A stretch of DNA of 54,628 bases from CAZVKN01 sp964627035 (GCA_964627035.1 CAZVKN010000019.1:1-54628); one strand, 5' to 3'; counted from the stretch's first letter, positions 46,375 through 54,466 are shown. Program-made: numbers and translations. The notes: generated by a model from the sequence alone, not told the origin.

Positions 46375-46925
46375 TATCGTCTCAGAACCGCACCTATCCC
46401 CATCACACCACTCACCAAAACAATACTTCCAAACAATAGCGGTACCATTAAATGACCATAAGGAGCCGGAAGCAGACTGTCCACAGAAGGTAGTGACGGC
46501 AACGATTGAATGTACGACACCACAAAGTAGTCAATATTCTTGAGGATGGTCAGACCTGAATGGAACAGCAGTGCAGAAATCTTCAGTATATAGCGATAAC
46601 TACCATAGAACGGTAGCAGGATCATTAACAGTGTTACTGTTGCGGCAATCCACCCCCAAACCGGACTCGGTCGAAACTGAACCGCAGGACGAGCACTGAG
46701 ACCCAGCTTGAGCATTAACGTCTGTTCAAATTGATTAGAAAGCGCAGGAACAGTTTCAGGCACAATCACATCACGCAAAACAAACTCAATCCGCTCTTCC
46801 TCAGCACACTGATGGCATGAAGCCAGATGCTGATGGTACTGTTCCTCCTCGCTGGAAGAAAGCGAATTAACTCTATCCATAAAGATTCGTGCTGTTTCGC
46901 AATTGATTGTCATTCCGTGTTCCAT
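46374..46925 (-). CDS. Putative anti-sigma factor with zinc-finger N-terminus
   Basis: The 183-residue protein shows an N-terminal HxxxCxxC (HLASCHQC), the zinc-finger signature of anti-sigma factors that hold ECF sigma factors. Two hydrophobic segments follow (about 91-110, WGWIAATVTLLMILLPFYGS, and about 160-180, LMVPLLFGSIVLVSGVMGIG), so it would be an inner-membrane sensor. A helix-rich stretch lies between them. It starts two bases after the sigma gene stop, with AGGA inside that gene, consistent with coupling. The signal it senses is unknown. Confidence 0.85.
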   Translation of the reverse strand: MEHGMTINCETARIFMDRVNSLSSSEEEQYHQHLASCHQCAEEERIEFVLRDVIVPETVPALSNQFEQTLMLKLGLSARPAVQFRPSPVWGWIAATVTLLMILLPFYGSYRYILKISALLFHSGLTILKNIDYFVVSYIQSLPSLPSVDSLLPAPYGHLMVPLLFGSIVLVSGVMGIGAVLRR

Positions 46926-46927
46926 AA

Positions 46928-47497
46928 TTATCCTGTCGGCATTTCGACCAAAGCTGCCTGCCTTAATCCTGCTTTTGCTCTGTGAATTGTAGCTTTAACC
47001 GTTCCGATGGGCATTCCGGTGATTGTACTTATCTCTGCGTAAGTCTGCTCATGATAGTAGAACAGTGTCAGCACCATCTGATGACTTTCCGACAGCTTCT
47101 CAAACAGTTTGTTAAGAAACTGCCTCTTTTCAAATTGATCCACATTTGCGTCAGTGGTAGAAAGCTGTACGAATGTCGGATTGTCATCATCGTTTTCCTC
47201 ACTGAAGGAAGCCGTCAGAGGTGCGCGCCCCTTCTTCTGAAGATACGAAGCACAAACGTTCCATGCAATATGATACACCCACGTATTCAGGCTGCTCTTA
47301 CGTTTGAAGCCTGAAAGCCCCTTCCAAACTCTAATGAAGACCTCTTGCGTGAGGTCTTCGGCATCCTCGCGACGAGATGTTGCTCTAATGCAGGTGACAT
47401 ACACTTTGTCGCGGAATTGATCCATAAGCTGCCTGAACGCTCGTTGTGGACGGTCGGTATAGTCTTTGAAAAATTGACTTTCATTAAAATCGCCCAT
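46928..47497 (-). CDS. ECF-family RNA polymerase sigma factor
   Basis: The 189-residue protein has region 2 at about 20-95 (RRAFRQLMDQFRDKVY-like FRQLMDQFRDKVYVTC; DAEDLTQEVFIRVWKGL; TWVYHIAWNVCASYLQKK) and region 4 at about 125-180 (ESHQMVLTLFYYHEQTYAEI, IGTVKATIHRAKAGLR). It lacks regions 1 and 3, as ECF sigma factors do. The anti-sigma gene follows by two bases, the usual arrangement. A promoter-like TTGACA/TAAAAA pair lies upstream. The regulon is not visible. Confidence 0.95.
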   Translation of the reverse strand: MGDFNESQFFKDYTDRPQRAFRQLMDQFRDKVYVTCIRATSRREDAEDLTQEVFIRVWKGLSGFKRKSSLNTWVYHIAWNVCASYLQKKGRAPLTASFSEENDDDNPTFVQLSTTDANVDQFEKRQFLNKLFEKLSESHQMVLTLFYYHEQTYAEISTITGMPIGTVKATIHRAKAGLRQAALVEMPTG

Positions 47498-47529
47498 TCG
47501 ATGGCAGCCAAGTGACCTGTTTTCTTTTA

Positions 47530-47558
47530 TTTTTAAGCTAATTCAGGCTGATTGTCAA
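47530..47558 (-). promoter_or_regulatory. Possible promoter of the sigma/anti-sigma operon
   Basis: On the minus strand TTGACA (47558-47553) is followed by 17 bases and TAAAAA (47535-47530), about 33 bases upstream of the ATG at 47497. The -35 box is perfect; the -10 box is weak. Confidence 0.45.
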
Positions 47559-47646
47559 CCCTTATAGTTATATTGACCCCATGATGTGGCAAAAAGTTAC
47601 ATGCAAACAGAAATGAGAGTATTAATTTTAAATCTATTTTAATGAC

Positions 47647-47690
47647 TGTAGTCGGGCTGGTCGCAAGCCGGACATCGTGGTTGAGACAGA
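47647..47690. repeat. Dispersed palindrome family A, copy 7 (rearranged)
   Basis: TGTAGTCGGGCTGGTCGCAA and GCCGGACATCGTGGTTGAGA: two halves in a disordered order. It lies in the 497-base gap between the sigma and restriction genes. Confidence 0.6.
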
Positions 47691-47736
47691 CTTAGCCTCC
47701 TTTTATGACAACAAGTAGTTCGTGCTAAGTGCCTTC

Positions 47737-47848
47737 CGTCACCAGTCGTGGGCATGCTAATATTTTGCGTCACATCGTCACAAAACTGCCTGTATCCCTT
47801 TGTGGCACTGCGTTTGAAGCGGTGACGAAGATGTGACGAAGTGTGACG
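47737..47848. repeat. Array of six GTGACG/CGTCAC boxes
   Basis: CGTCAC occurs at 47737, 47768 and 47776, and GTGACG at 47822, 47833 and 47843. The last three are GTGACGAA-like boxes spaced 11 and 10 bases, one helical turn. The two halves together form a large imperfect inverted repeat. The remainder of the gap 47498-47994 holds the promoter, the family A copy and AT-rich sequence only. Confidence 0.7.
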
Positions 47849-47994
47849 GAATGGGAACCGGGAGAATTTTTACCACCAAGGCAACAAGATAGTAAACAAC
47901 ATTTAACTTGTTGTAAGTTGTGGCACACTTTTGCTGTTTTTGCGGTTGATCGTTCTCGGGAATATACGGAAAAGCGATTATTTAGATTCAATCT

Positions 47995-48699
47995 TTATAG
48001 TTTAAGTCTTTCAATTTCTCTCATTATGCTATCGATAACATCTATATTGTAAATTTTTTTCTTTTTACCTGATCCCTTTACTGAGTATACAAAATAGACG
48101 TTTCCTCCAAATTCTTTGCTAAATCTTTCGTGAGATTTTCGATGCATTTCATCCCATTGATAATCATTAATAGACTTTCCTGAGGATATTGGCTTGATCT
48201 GTATTCCAATATATTTACTACCTATCTCAATATAAAAATCCACGCCATAAGCCCTATCCCATTGATCTGGAGCTGGTTTAATCTTCCGTTTGACTATTGA
48301 TTCGAGCTGTCCGTAAATAGTCTCAATCTCTGTTTTATAGCCTTCATATGTTCTATTTAACACTAAGTTGTAGGCATAATCAATGCATTCTTCCTCAGAG
48401 ATCTCGTCTAACTCACTTCGAATAACCTCTGTAATTTTTATATACAAAGTCCTACCAAGATCATCGATGTATTGGCGAGTAATTCTAATACCATTCCTCT
48501 TCTTCTGTCTTGCGTTATTAAAATAATATTCATCCCATTCAATAAAAGATTTTGGAGCACAAGCTCTTATTAATTCTGAAGTTGGTCCAACACTAAAAGT
48601 TTTGTTAAGCCCCCATCTATTCATACCATAATTAAGTAACGTTTCCCGTTTAAATTTTAGATTATGTCCTTCTTTTTCTCTTATCCACTCTTTGGTCAT
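47995..48699 (-). CDS. Type II restriction endonuclease, MjaI-like
   Basis: The 234-residue protein resembles the MjaI endonuclease family, whose founder cleaves at CTAG: GLNKTFSVGPTSELIRACAPKSF near residue 30 is the family signature region. The likely catalytic site is D154 (GVDFYIEIGSK) with Q167-x-K169 (IGIQIKP), a PD-(D/Q)xK variant. The start ATG overlaps the methyltransferase stop by four bases. The gene is AT-rich compared with the rest of the window, which suggests recent transfer. The cleavage sequence here is inferred from the family alone. Confidence 0.85.
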   Translation of the reverse strand: MTKEWIREKEGHNLKFKRETLLNYGMNRWGLNKTFSVGPTSELIRACAPKSFIEWDEYYFNNARQKKRNGIRITRQYIDDLGRTLYIKITEVIRSELDEISEEECIDYAYNLVLNRTYEGYKTEIETIYGQLESIVKRKIKPAPDQWDRAYGVDFYIEIGSKYIGIQIKPISSGKSINDYQWDEMHRKSHERFSKEFGGNVYFVYSVKGSGKKKKIYNIDVIDSIMREIERLKL

Positions 48700-49985
48700 G
48701 ATGTCCTCAGTTTTAGAAACTTGTTTTTGTTCTTATACTCACGGTCCACATCCACGGAAGCAAGACCTCTTTTTATTAGATGGGCATTCAAAAATGTTCT
48801 GTTTTTTAAGTATAAATAACATAATCGATTGTGGTCTTCATCGTACTTAATCTCATCGAATCTCAAATAGACTTTTTGTCTTTTCGTTTTTAGATTTAAG
48901 AACTCTACTGCTTTTGTACTTACATCGAGAATCTCTTTTATTCCGATCAACCTAACAGTATCACCATTATCCAGTTTCACAAGCTCAGGGCTAATTACGT
49001 CAACTACGGAGTAATAATCTTCCCTGTTTTTTGATTTGTTGTCAATTTTGGAACCAAATTGAAGATTCTTTGGATCAGCCGTTTTGTCAAATGAATGAAA
49101 GTCAATGAATCGGTATGGAAGTTGATCTAAAGTTTCCTCAGAATTGAGTTTAATATTGCGTTGGTCTATGAACTCAAATTCCGATTTTGATATATCAAGT
49201 TGATCCACTTGTAATTTATCTTTAATTGTGGGAATAAATTCCGAATTGATTTCATAACCTATAGAATTACGACAGAGGTTTCTTGCTGCCAAACTTGTTG
49301 TTCCGCTTCCGAGAAATGGATCTAAAACGGTCTCTTCGACAAACGAAAACATCTTTATCAATCGTTTAGGAAGTTCTTCAGGAAACATAGCAAGATGTCC
49401 GTTTTGCCTTGTTCCTCCAAAATTCCAGTGTCCAGTAAAATACTCCTTCCACTCAGACTTTGTTAGTTTTGATTCTTCTTTGATAATTCTGTCAGGTTTT
49501 CTTGGTTTACCAAGTTTTTTAAATAACAGGATGAACTCATAATCGATAGATAGAATACCATTGCGAGGATAAGGATAACTGCCCATTATGCTTGCTCCGC
49601 CGGTCGTATTAGTAGTTGTTCTCTTCTGCCAAATGATAGCACCTAAATAATCGAAACCAATGCTCTCGCAAAATTTAATAACCTCGGTTCGTATCGGAAG
49701 GACTTTATATCTTCCATAATAAGCTGAACGAGCAAATTGATCACCAATATTTACACAAAGTTTACAACCATTTTCGAGTATTCGGTAGCACTCATTCCAT
49801 ACAAGATTGAGGTTGTTTATGTAATCCTGATAGTTATCATTGTAGCCAATTTGATCTATCGAGCCATAATCTTTCAATTGCCAATAAGGAGGTGAAGTTA
49901 TTACAAGATGAACTGATTCATCTGCTACTTCAGACATGAATCTACTATCACCTCGGACAATCTTGTGATTTGTTTTAGATTTCAT
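48696..49985 (-). CDS. Site-specific DNA methyltransferase (probably N4-cytosine) with nuclease-like C-terminal domain
   Basis: The 429-residue protein has SPPY at 31-34 (motif IV) before DPFLGSGTT at 222-230 (motif I), the beta-class order. SPPY is usual for N4-cytosine and also some N6-adenine enzymes. The partner of an MjaI-type endonuclease should protect CTAG. Residues about 322-429 (DNGDTVRLIGI, DHNRLCYLYLKNRTFLNAHLIKRGLA) resemble a staphylococcal-nuclease domain. D342, R345 and R387 are kept, but the positions of Asp40 and Glu43 of nuclease are K350 and L353, so it is probably inactive and may bind DNA. ATG start; AT-rich; in an operon with the endonuclease. Confidence 0.88.
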   Translation of the reverse strand: MKSKTNHKIVRGDSRFMSEVADESVHLVITSPPYWQLKDYGSIDQIGYNDNYQDYINNLNLVWNECYRILENGCKLCVNIGDQFARSAYYGRYKVLPIRTEVIKFCESIGFDYLGAIIWQKRTTTNTTGGASIMGSYPYPRNGILSIDYEFILLFKKLGKPRKPDRIIKEESKLTKSEWKEYFTGHWNFGGTRQNGHLAMFPEELPKRLIKMFSFVEETVLDPFLGSGTTSLAARNLCRNSIGYEINSEFIPTIKDKLQVDQLDISKSEFEFIDQRNIKLNSEETLDQLPYRFIDFHSFDKTADPKNLQFGSKIDNKSKNREDYYSVVDVISPELVKLDNGDTVRLIGIKEILDVSTKAVEFLNLKTKRQKVYLRFDEIKYDEDHNRLCYLYLKNRTFLNAHLIKRGLASVDVDREYKNKNKFLKLRTS

Positions 49986-50284
49986 TTGGAATTTTGATTT
50001 TAGGTTTATGATTTTACTCTACATGTGTTCTTCTGACTGGACATCTAAATATAATCGAATCTTTCACGTTTAGTAAAGTTATTCATCCTTATCACAGTTT
50101 CTTCGCAAAGAGTATGACAAAGTTACTGCTGCGGCATCAATGACGGACGAAAGCCGGATCACCAACAGGAGTTGTATATCACAAGAAGACAGGTGGTGTC
50201 AATCATATAGTGAAAATACAGTAATTGATGACTAATGTCAATAGTGGTTGTATGGTTTTAGATAAATTGTGTAAGGAGTGTGCC

Positions 50285-50311
50285 ATGAAGCGGTTTTTGA
50301 AAATAAAATAG
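50285..50311 (+). other. Nine-codon open frame behind a strong ribosome site
   Basis: AAGGAG at 50273 and an ATG six bases later start MKRFLKIK, then TAG. The sequence looks like the first residues of a signal peptide, so it may be a gene start left after deletion; a leader peptide also is possible. Confidence 0.25.
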
Positions 50312-50422
50312 GGATCACGAAACAGCGCAATCCCTACGGGTGAGGAGGAACTGCGGATAGTTCAAACAGCGGCGGTCTGAAAGAGTTCTTTGATTTATTC
50401 GTTAGTAGTGTCGCTTATATGA

Positions 50423-50456
50423 CTGTCAGGTGCGGAGACCTGACAGCCGTTTTTTT
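50423..50456 (+). terminator. Family B hairpin followed by a T-run (copy 5)
   Basis: CTGTCAGGT-gcggag-ACCTGACAG is followed by CCG and seven T (50450-50456). It has the form of a rho-independent terminator on the plus strand, yet no plus-strand gene precedes it. It may have been recruited from the repeat family. Confidence 0.55.
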
Positions 50457-50607
50457 AGTCCTGTATTGACTTTCTGGATTCCCGTCTGCGAGTCTGTCCT
50501 ATAATTGTGAAATTCAGGTATCAACCTGTGCCGGTGACAAGAAAACACGCTAAAGCGTGAACTCTAAACTTAATCTCCCTTCTCGGAAAGACTGTTGCTA
50601 TCACTGG

Positions 50608-50632
50608 ATTCTGGATCAAGTCCAGAATGACA
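50608..50632. repeat. Palindromic repeat family D, copy 1
   Basis: ATTCTGGA-tcaag-TCCAGAAT with the flank GACA. Seventeen bases (50616-50632) recur, inverted, at 54577-54593. Confidence 0.65.
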
Positions 50633-50687
50633 TTGTAGGGCATATTGTCTCTGAAAGTCCGCTCTTTAGTTGTATAGATTTCAATTG

Positions 50688-51770
50688 TTATCTGTTTATA
50701 AAAGCCATTGCACCCGGTTCGTCGCCGACACTCCAGTTATCCACCGATGAATCACCGACAATCATATCCACTCTGTCACCGTAGAAACTGGAAACATACA
50801 CTTCATTGTCATCACCCGCTACAATCCTCATTGCACCGACACCAACCTCAATCGGATTATTCATGTCGTTCAGAATCTGGAAGTTCTCAGCACTGTATCT
50901 ATAAACATGCCCCACTTCCACCCAGCCTCCGGCTGCAATGTATGCATATCCATCGGTGCTGAATGCTATCTCACCAGGAGATCCACCGATCTCCAACACT
51001 TCGACAACCTCATCAGCGTAAACGTCAATGGCATGAATTTCACCGTTCACATCATCGTTCGGATCATTGAAATCACCACCATAGTTGCCGGTGCAAACTA
51101 CGTGCATAAGTCCGTAATTATCATATCCCAGATACTGCGGATTTATTCCAACAGAGATGCTGTCAATAAAGCTATTATCATTTAGAGAAAAAACGTAAAC
51201 CTGACCAGGATCATCGTAACTGTTGGTTTCATAATCATACCCACTGTTGCAGACATAAAGTTTATCGGGTTGTCCGGTCACATTGCGAACTACGCAAAGA
51301 TCCGCCGGAGACTTACCCACAGGTAGAGTGTCAATTACAGACCTGCTGAAAATATCAAATACAAGAACGTAATTCGTCACACTGTTGGTGAAATATATCT
51401 TGCTGTCATAATGTACGGCATACTGCGGAAGGTTTCCTTCAGCACCGACCGAAATAGGACTCTCGTCGTTCAGAAGCTGATCATCACCGTTGAAAGTGAG
51501 GACATTAATATCGGCTGAGATTGAATTGATAATGTATGCATATCCGTTAATATATATTATCTCATTTGGAACAATACCGACACCGACTACATCGCGGTAC
51601 ACTGATCCCGAATCGAGTTCGACAATGCTGATCGTTCCGGCTCTGTTGTTTGAATTTGCGACTAACAACACACGGTTGCCGATCTCAGGTGAAGCGATCT
51701 CTGTATCACAACCTGTCAGAATTAAGGTTACAATAACAATTAATGTGATTAATTGATGCGCTGATTTCAT
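50688..51770 (-). CDS. Beta-propeller surface lipoprotein, BtuG-like candidate
   Basis: The 360-residue protein has a lipoprotein signal ending LILTGC (Cys at about 21). About seven YVTN/YncE-type blades follow: NRAGTISIVELDSGSV, GVGIVPNEIIYINGYAYI, VGKSPADLCVV, VGINPQYLGYD, IGGSPGEIAFS, VGVGAMRIVAG, VGDEPGAMAFI. In Bacteroides the propeller lipoprotein BtuG binds B12 on the cell surface and works with BtuB. This gene lies directly downstream of a receptor under a cobalamin riboswitch, on the same strand, which makes a BtuG-like role likely but unproven. Start: ATG with AAAGGAG. A 274-base gap full of palindromes separates the two genes. Confidence 0.8.
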   Translation of the reverse strand: MKSAHQLITLIVIVTLILTGCDTEIASPEIGNRVLLVANSNNRAGTISIVELDSGSVYRDVVGVGIVPNEIIYINGYAYIINSISADINVLTFNGDDQLLNDESPISVGAEGNLPQYAVHYDSKIYFTNSVTNYVLVFDIFSRSVIDTLPVGKSPADLCVVRNVTGQPDKLYVCNSGYDYETNSYDDPGQVYVFSLNDNSFIDSISVGINPQYLGYDNYGLMHVVCTGNYGGDFNDPNDDVNGEIHAIDVYADEVVEVLEIGGSPGEIAFSTDGYAYIAAGGWVEVGHVYRYSAENFQILNDMNNPIEVGVGAMRIVAGDDNEVYVSSFYGDRVDMIVGDSSVDNWSVGDEPGAMAFINR

Positions 51771-51826
51771 AACAACTCCTTTTAAATTATATTAAGAATC
51801 GTGAATAAATTCGTATCTTATTGTAT

Positions 51827-52023
51827 TTGGGTGGTATGGACTATTCATTGCCCATGTTTTTTTACATTGGGGAGCAGCGACATTCCTGTCGCTGCAGAAT
51901 GGACAGGAATGTCCATTCTCCCCTTCGATGTCGTGGTTGAGACATTATTGTTCTTGGGTGGCATGGGCTATGCATTGCCCATGTTTCTTTATAGAATGAA
52001 ACACGGGTAACAAGTAACCCGTG
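51827..52023. repeat. Palindrome cluster: two direct repeats around a double hairpin
   Basis: Direct repeats (TTGGGTGGTATGGACTATTC at 51827 and TTGGGTGGCATGGGCTATGC at 51954, each continuing ATTGCCCATG) flank a symmetrical element. Outer GGGGA (51869) pairs with TCCCC (51919). Inside are GCAGCGACA-ttcc-TGTCGCTGC (51874-51895) and GAATGGACA-ggaa-TGTCCATTC (51897-51918). A family A half follows (51927-51947, GATGTCGTGGTTGAGACATT), and CACGGGT/ACCCGTG arms close it at 52002-52023. Confidence 0.8.
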
Positions 52024-52044
52024 CCACACGACTATGGGTGTTTT

Positions 52045-54282
52045 CTAACTGACATCGGTGATTTTTAATTTTAAAAAATAGGCTCTGCCGGGCATCGGAC
52101 TTCGCTCAATAACACGGTATGAACGATCTAAGACATTGTCCACAGAGATCATGCCTATGAGTGTAAATCCGTTCATTTTCCAATCCCTTGAAATGCTCAA
52201 ATCGTAAGTTTCATAGGCAGGCAAACCCATACCTGCGGTTGATAACGGATCAACATTGGATTCTGAAGAGTACCTCTTCCCCACCCAATTAGCTCGCAGG
52301 ACGCAACGAAAGTCCTTTACTCGGTAAATGGTTTCCATTGATCCACTGTGTTGTGGATTGAAGGGTATTAATCTGCCTCTATTGATGTCACCGGGAGTGT
52401 CGTTTATCGGATTTTGATAGCTATAGTTTGCGCGTAACGATAAATAATTACTAAGGAGATCAACTGAACTGTTGGCATCTACTCCGGTGATCCTCGCACT
52501 GAGCAGATTGTCAGGATAATACTTCCCGAGAAAGTTACGCTTCCACACGATCAGATTGGTGATCTGTCTTTGATACCAACTGACACCTGCATGCAAATTC
52601 AGTGTGGACATTGAAACCAGATTCAAGCCAATATTGACGGTCTCACCCTCCTCAGGCTTAATGTCCCGATTCCCCACTGCAAACATGCTCTCGACAAGGA
52701 ATTGAGTATTGAATGACGGTAGTGAAACACTCCTACCATAACCAGCCGTGAGATTTGTGGTTAGACTGTGAAATGATCTGATGATTGATAAGCTCACTGC
52801 AGGAGAATTTACTTGGTACATATCCCGATTGCTGTCATTGATCCATTCGATTGACAGGGATGGATTCAAGTTGAAACTGAATTGATTCAAAAACCACGAT
52901 TTCTCACCGATCACATCAATACTGTTAACTACACGCTCGGCATCACCGTAGCCGACCTCTCCGACAGTCATCTGCTGTTTTAATAAATCCTCACCCATAA
53001 ACTGATCCATTTGATAATGGTATCTCAAATTCAGTTTACCGAGATCAAAGAGCGATATAAGGTCCGCAGTAATTCCATACCGATTGCTTTCCTGCCGATT
53101 ATACTCAGGGATGTGGTTAATCCAACCGTTGCGTGTAGGATCAAATTGAGAAGCAGGACTGCGGTAATGACTTCTGTTTCCTGATAGATAACCGACGATT
53201 TCAATCTCCCCAAAACGTTTTTGGATGCGTGTAGTAATTCTTCCCGACAGCCTCTCTCCCTTCAGCTTCGCTTCCGGTGTCGGGGCAGAATAGATGAGAC
53301 CAGGGATACCGCGATTGTAGCCGTCGTAGTAAACTCCTCCGTCAACAGTCCAACTATTCTTCTCCAATCCAACCTTTGCGATTCCACTTACTGATTCAAA
53401 TTGATTGTTCACTCTCCGGTGTGTGGTTTCATCATCCAGTTTATAGGAAAAATCGCCTTTGTCAGAATTTATTCCTGCGGATCCGAACCAGATTATTCCC
53501 CTCCGGTCGCCTTCAAGTTGTAGGTTTGATTCAGTTCTTGATGATGAGCCATATCCAAATGATCCTTCCCAACCAAGTTCATACTTTTTGCCTTGACGTG
53601 TAATCAGGCTGATCGCTCCACCAATGCCAAGGAACTCAACCTCAATTGCCTCAAGCTGCTGTAAATTAATGTTGCCGAGTTCTGCCTCACCCGTTCCAAC
53701 ATCGTTCAGCGGGATGCCGTCCATATCAATCTTTACAGTTCTCGGTGGAGATCCTCGAAGCGACACACGACTACTTTGATCTCCTTCTAAAAGTGTCACA
53801 CCAGGCAGTTCCCGGAGAACATCATCAACGGAAATCGCTGCGGAAGATGTCCATTGATCCCGAGTTACAATTAGAGATTGTAAGTTGTAATTAATCGGGT
53901 TGTTGAGCTTGACATCTGCAGGTGACAGCAACAGCACAACGGGGATCAATCTGATATTGGTACGAGTTGAGATACCTTCACGAATTGATACATCACTCTG
54001 AATCGTAGGATTAAATCCAATGTGAGTGGCTGTAAGAGTGTAAAGCCCGGCGGGAAGATCCGATATTGTGTAGCGCCCCTGCCAGTTTGTAACAGCGACT
54101 TTGGATCTGTTGTCAACAGTGACATGTGCTCCCACTAACGGGACACCACTTGTGTCGGTTACACTGCCTTCAACAGACAGACCGGCGATAAGCGGATTCA
54201 GGACAATGCACACAATCAGCAGTGCCTGAATCAAAAGGAAAAACCGCTGATGTGAGCGGTTTGAAATGCGGAACATAGTCAT
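52045..54282 (-). CDS. TonB-dependent receptor for cobalamin (BtuB-like)
   Basis: The ~745-residue outer-membrane receptor has a signal peptide ending PLIAG. A carboxypeptidase regulatory-like domain (about 35-110; EGSVTDTSGVPLVGAHVTVD) precedes a plug domain (about 140-240; ISVDDVLRELPGVTLLEG, RVSLRGSPPRTVKIDMDGIPLND). A 22-strand-type barrel follows to the C-terminus. The upstream cobalamin riboswitch, in the same orientation, shows the substrate is B12 or a corrinoid precursor. The start is ATG 54282, with GTGAGG just upstream; GTG 54291 and ATG 54276 are alternatives. The propeller lipoprotein gene follows. No TonB/ExbBD or BtuCDF genes are in the window. Confidence 0.92.
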   Translation of the reverse strand: MTMFRISNRSHQRFFLLIQALLIVCIVLNPLIAGLSVEGSVTDTSGVPLVGAHVTVDNRSKVAVTNWQGRYTISDLPAGLYTLTATHIGFNPTIQSDVSIREGISTRTNIRLIPVVLLLSPADVKLNNPINYNLQSLIVTRDQWTSSAAISVDDVLRELPGVTLLEGDQSSRVSLRGSPPRTVKIDMDGIPLNDVGTGEAELGNINLQQLEAIEVEFLGIGGAISLITRQGKKYELGWEGSFGYGSSSRTESNLQLEGDRRGIIWFGSAGINSDKGDFSYKLDDETTHRRVNNQFESVSGIAKVGLEKNSWTVDGGVYYDGYNRGIPGLIYSAPTPEAKLKGERLSGRITTRIQKRFGEIEIVGYLSGNRSHYRSPASQFDPTRNGWINHIPEYNRQESNRYGITADLISLFDLGKLNLRYHYQMDQFMGEDLLKQQMTVGEVGYGDAERVVNSIDVIGEKSWFLNQFSFNLNPSLSIEWINDSNRDMYQVNSPAVSLSIIRSFHSLTTNLTAGYGRSVSLPSFNTQFLVESMFAVGNRDIKPEEGETVNIGLNLVSMSTLNLHAGVSWYQRQITNLIVWKRNFLGKYYPDNLLSARITGVDANSSVDLLSNYLSLRANYSYQNPINDTPGDINRGRLIPFNPQHSGSMETIYRVKDFRCVLRANWVGKRYSSESNVDPLSTAGMGLPAYETYDLSISRDWKMNGFTLIGMISVDNVLDRSYRVIERSPMPGRAYFLKLKITDVS

Positions 54283-54306
54283 AAACCTCACACCCCGAAG
54301 GATATA

Positions 54307-54466
54307 GTAGCAGCGGGTCTTCTGACTTACGCATCATCCTCAAACGACGCCTTCCCAAACTAATTGTCCAGTGGCTTCAAGTCGTTTTCGTCAGCGATTA
54401 CAGCGGCGGGGACCGTCCCCGAATCTCACGGGGTTCCTACTCCAAATATGGAGCCGCATGCTACCG
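54307..54466 (-). promoter_or_regulatory. Cobalamin (B12) riboswitch
   Basis: On the minus strand the sequence shows the B12 box AGTCAGAAGACCCGC (54311-54328), GCCACTGG (54375-54368), GGGAAGG (54356-54350) and closing arms GGTAGC (54465-54460) with GCTAC (54311-54307). About 160 bases is a normal length. The aptamer ends about 25 bases before the receptor start. A CC-TTCG-GG mini-hairpin lies beside the ribosome site, so translation control is likely; B12 would repress the receptor. Confidence 0.96.

Larger units (their letters stand above)
49986..50687. other. Gene-free gap with scattered hairpins
   Basis: About 700 bases that hold no convincing gene. Seen: a nine-codon frame behind a good ribosome site (50285), TAGGGAT/ATCCCTA arms at 50309-50336, the family B hairpin at 50423, a family E half at 50514, the palindrome ATTCTGGA-tcaag-TCCAGAAT at 50608, and a CACGCT-aa-AGCGTG hairpin near 50548. 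Confidence 0.55.

Noticed and set aside
47737..47848. CRISPR array
   Set aside because: Boxes are only six bases long, in both orientations, with spacers of two to 50 bases and no cas genes.
47770..47991. Minus-strand 73-codon frame across the GTGACG boxes
   Set aside because: Low-complexity translation, no ribosome site, and the boxes themselves explain the repetitive residues.
50557..50784. 75-codon frame overlapping the lipoprotein 3' end
   Set aside because: Antisense to a well-supported gene and built from repeat sequence.
51801..52010. Plus-strand 69-codon frame beside the BtuG-like gene
   Set aside because: It is only the translation of the palindrome cluster.
54307..54466. Other riboswitch classes (TPP, SAM)
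   Set aside because: The B12 box and the GCCACTGG/GGGAAGG pair are specific for the cobalamin class.
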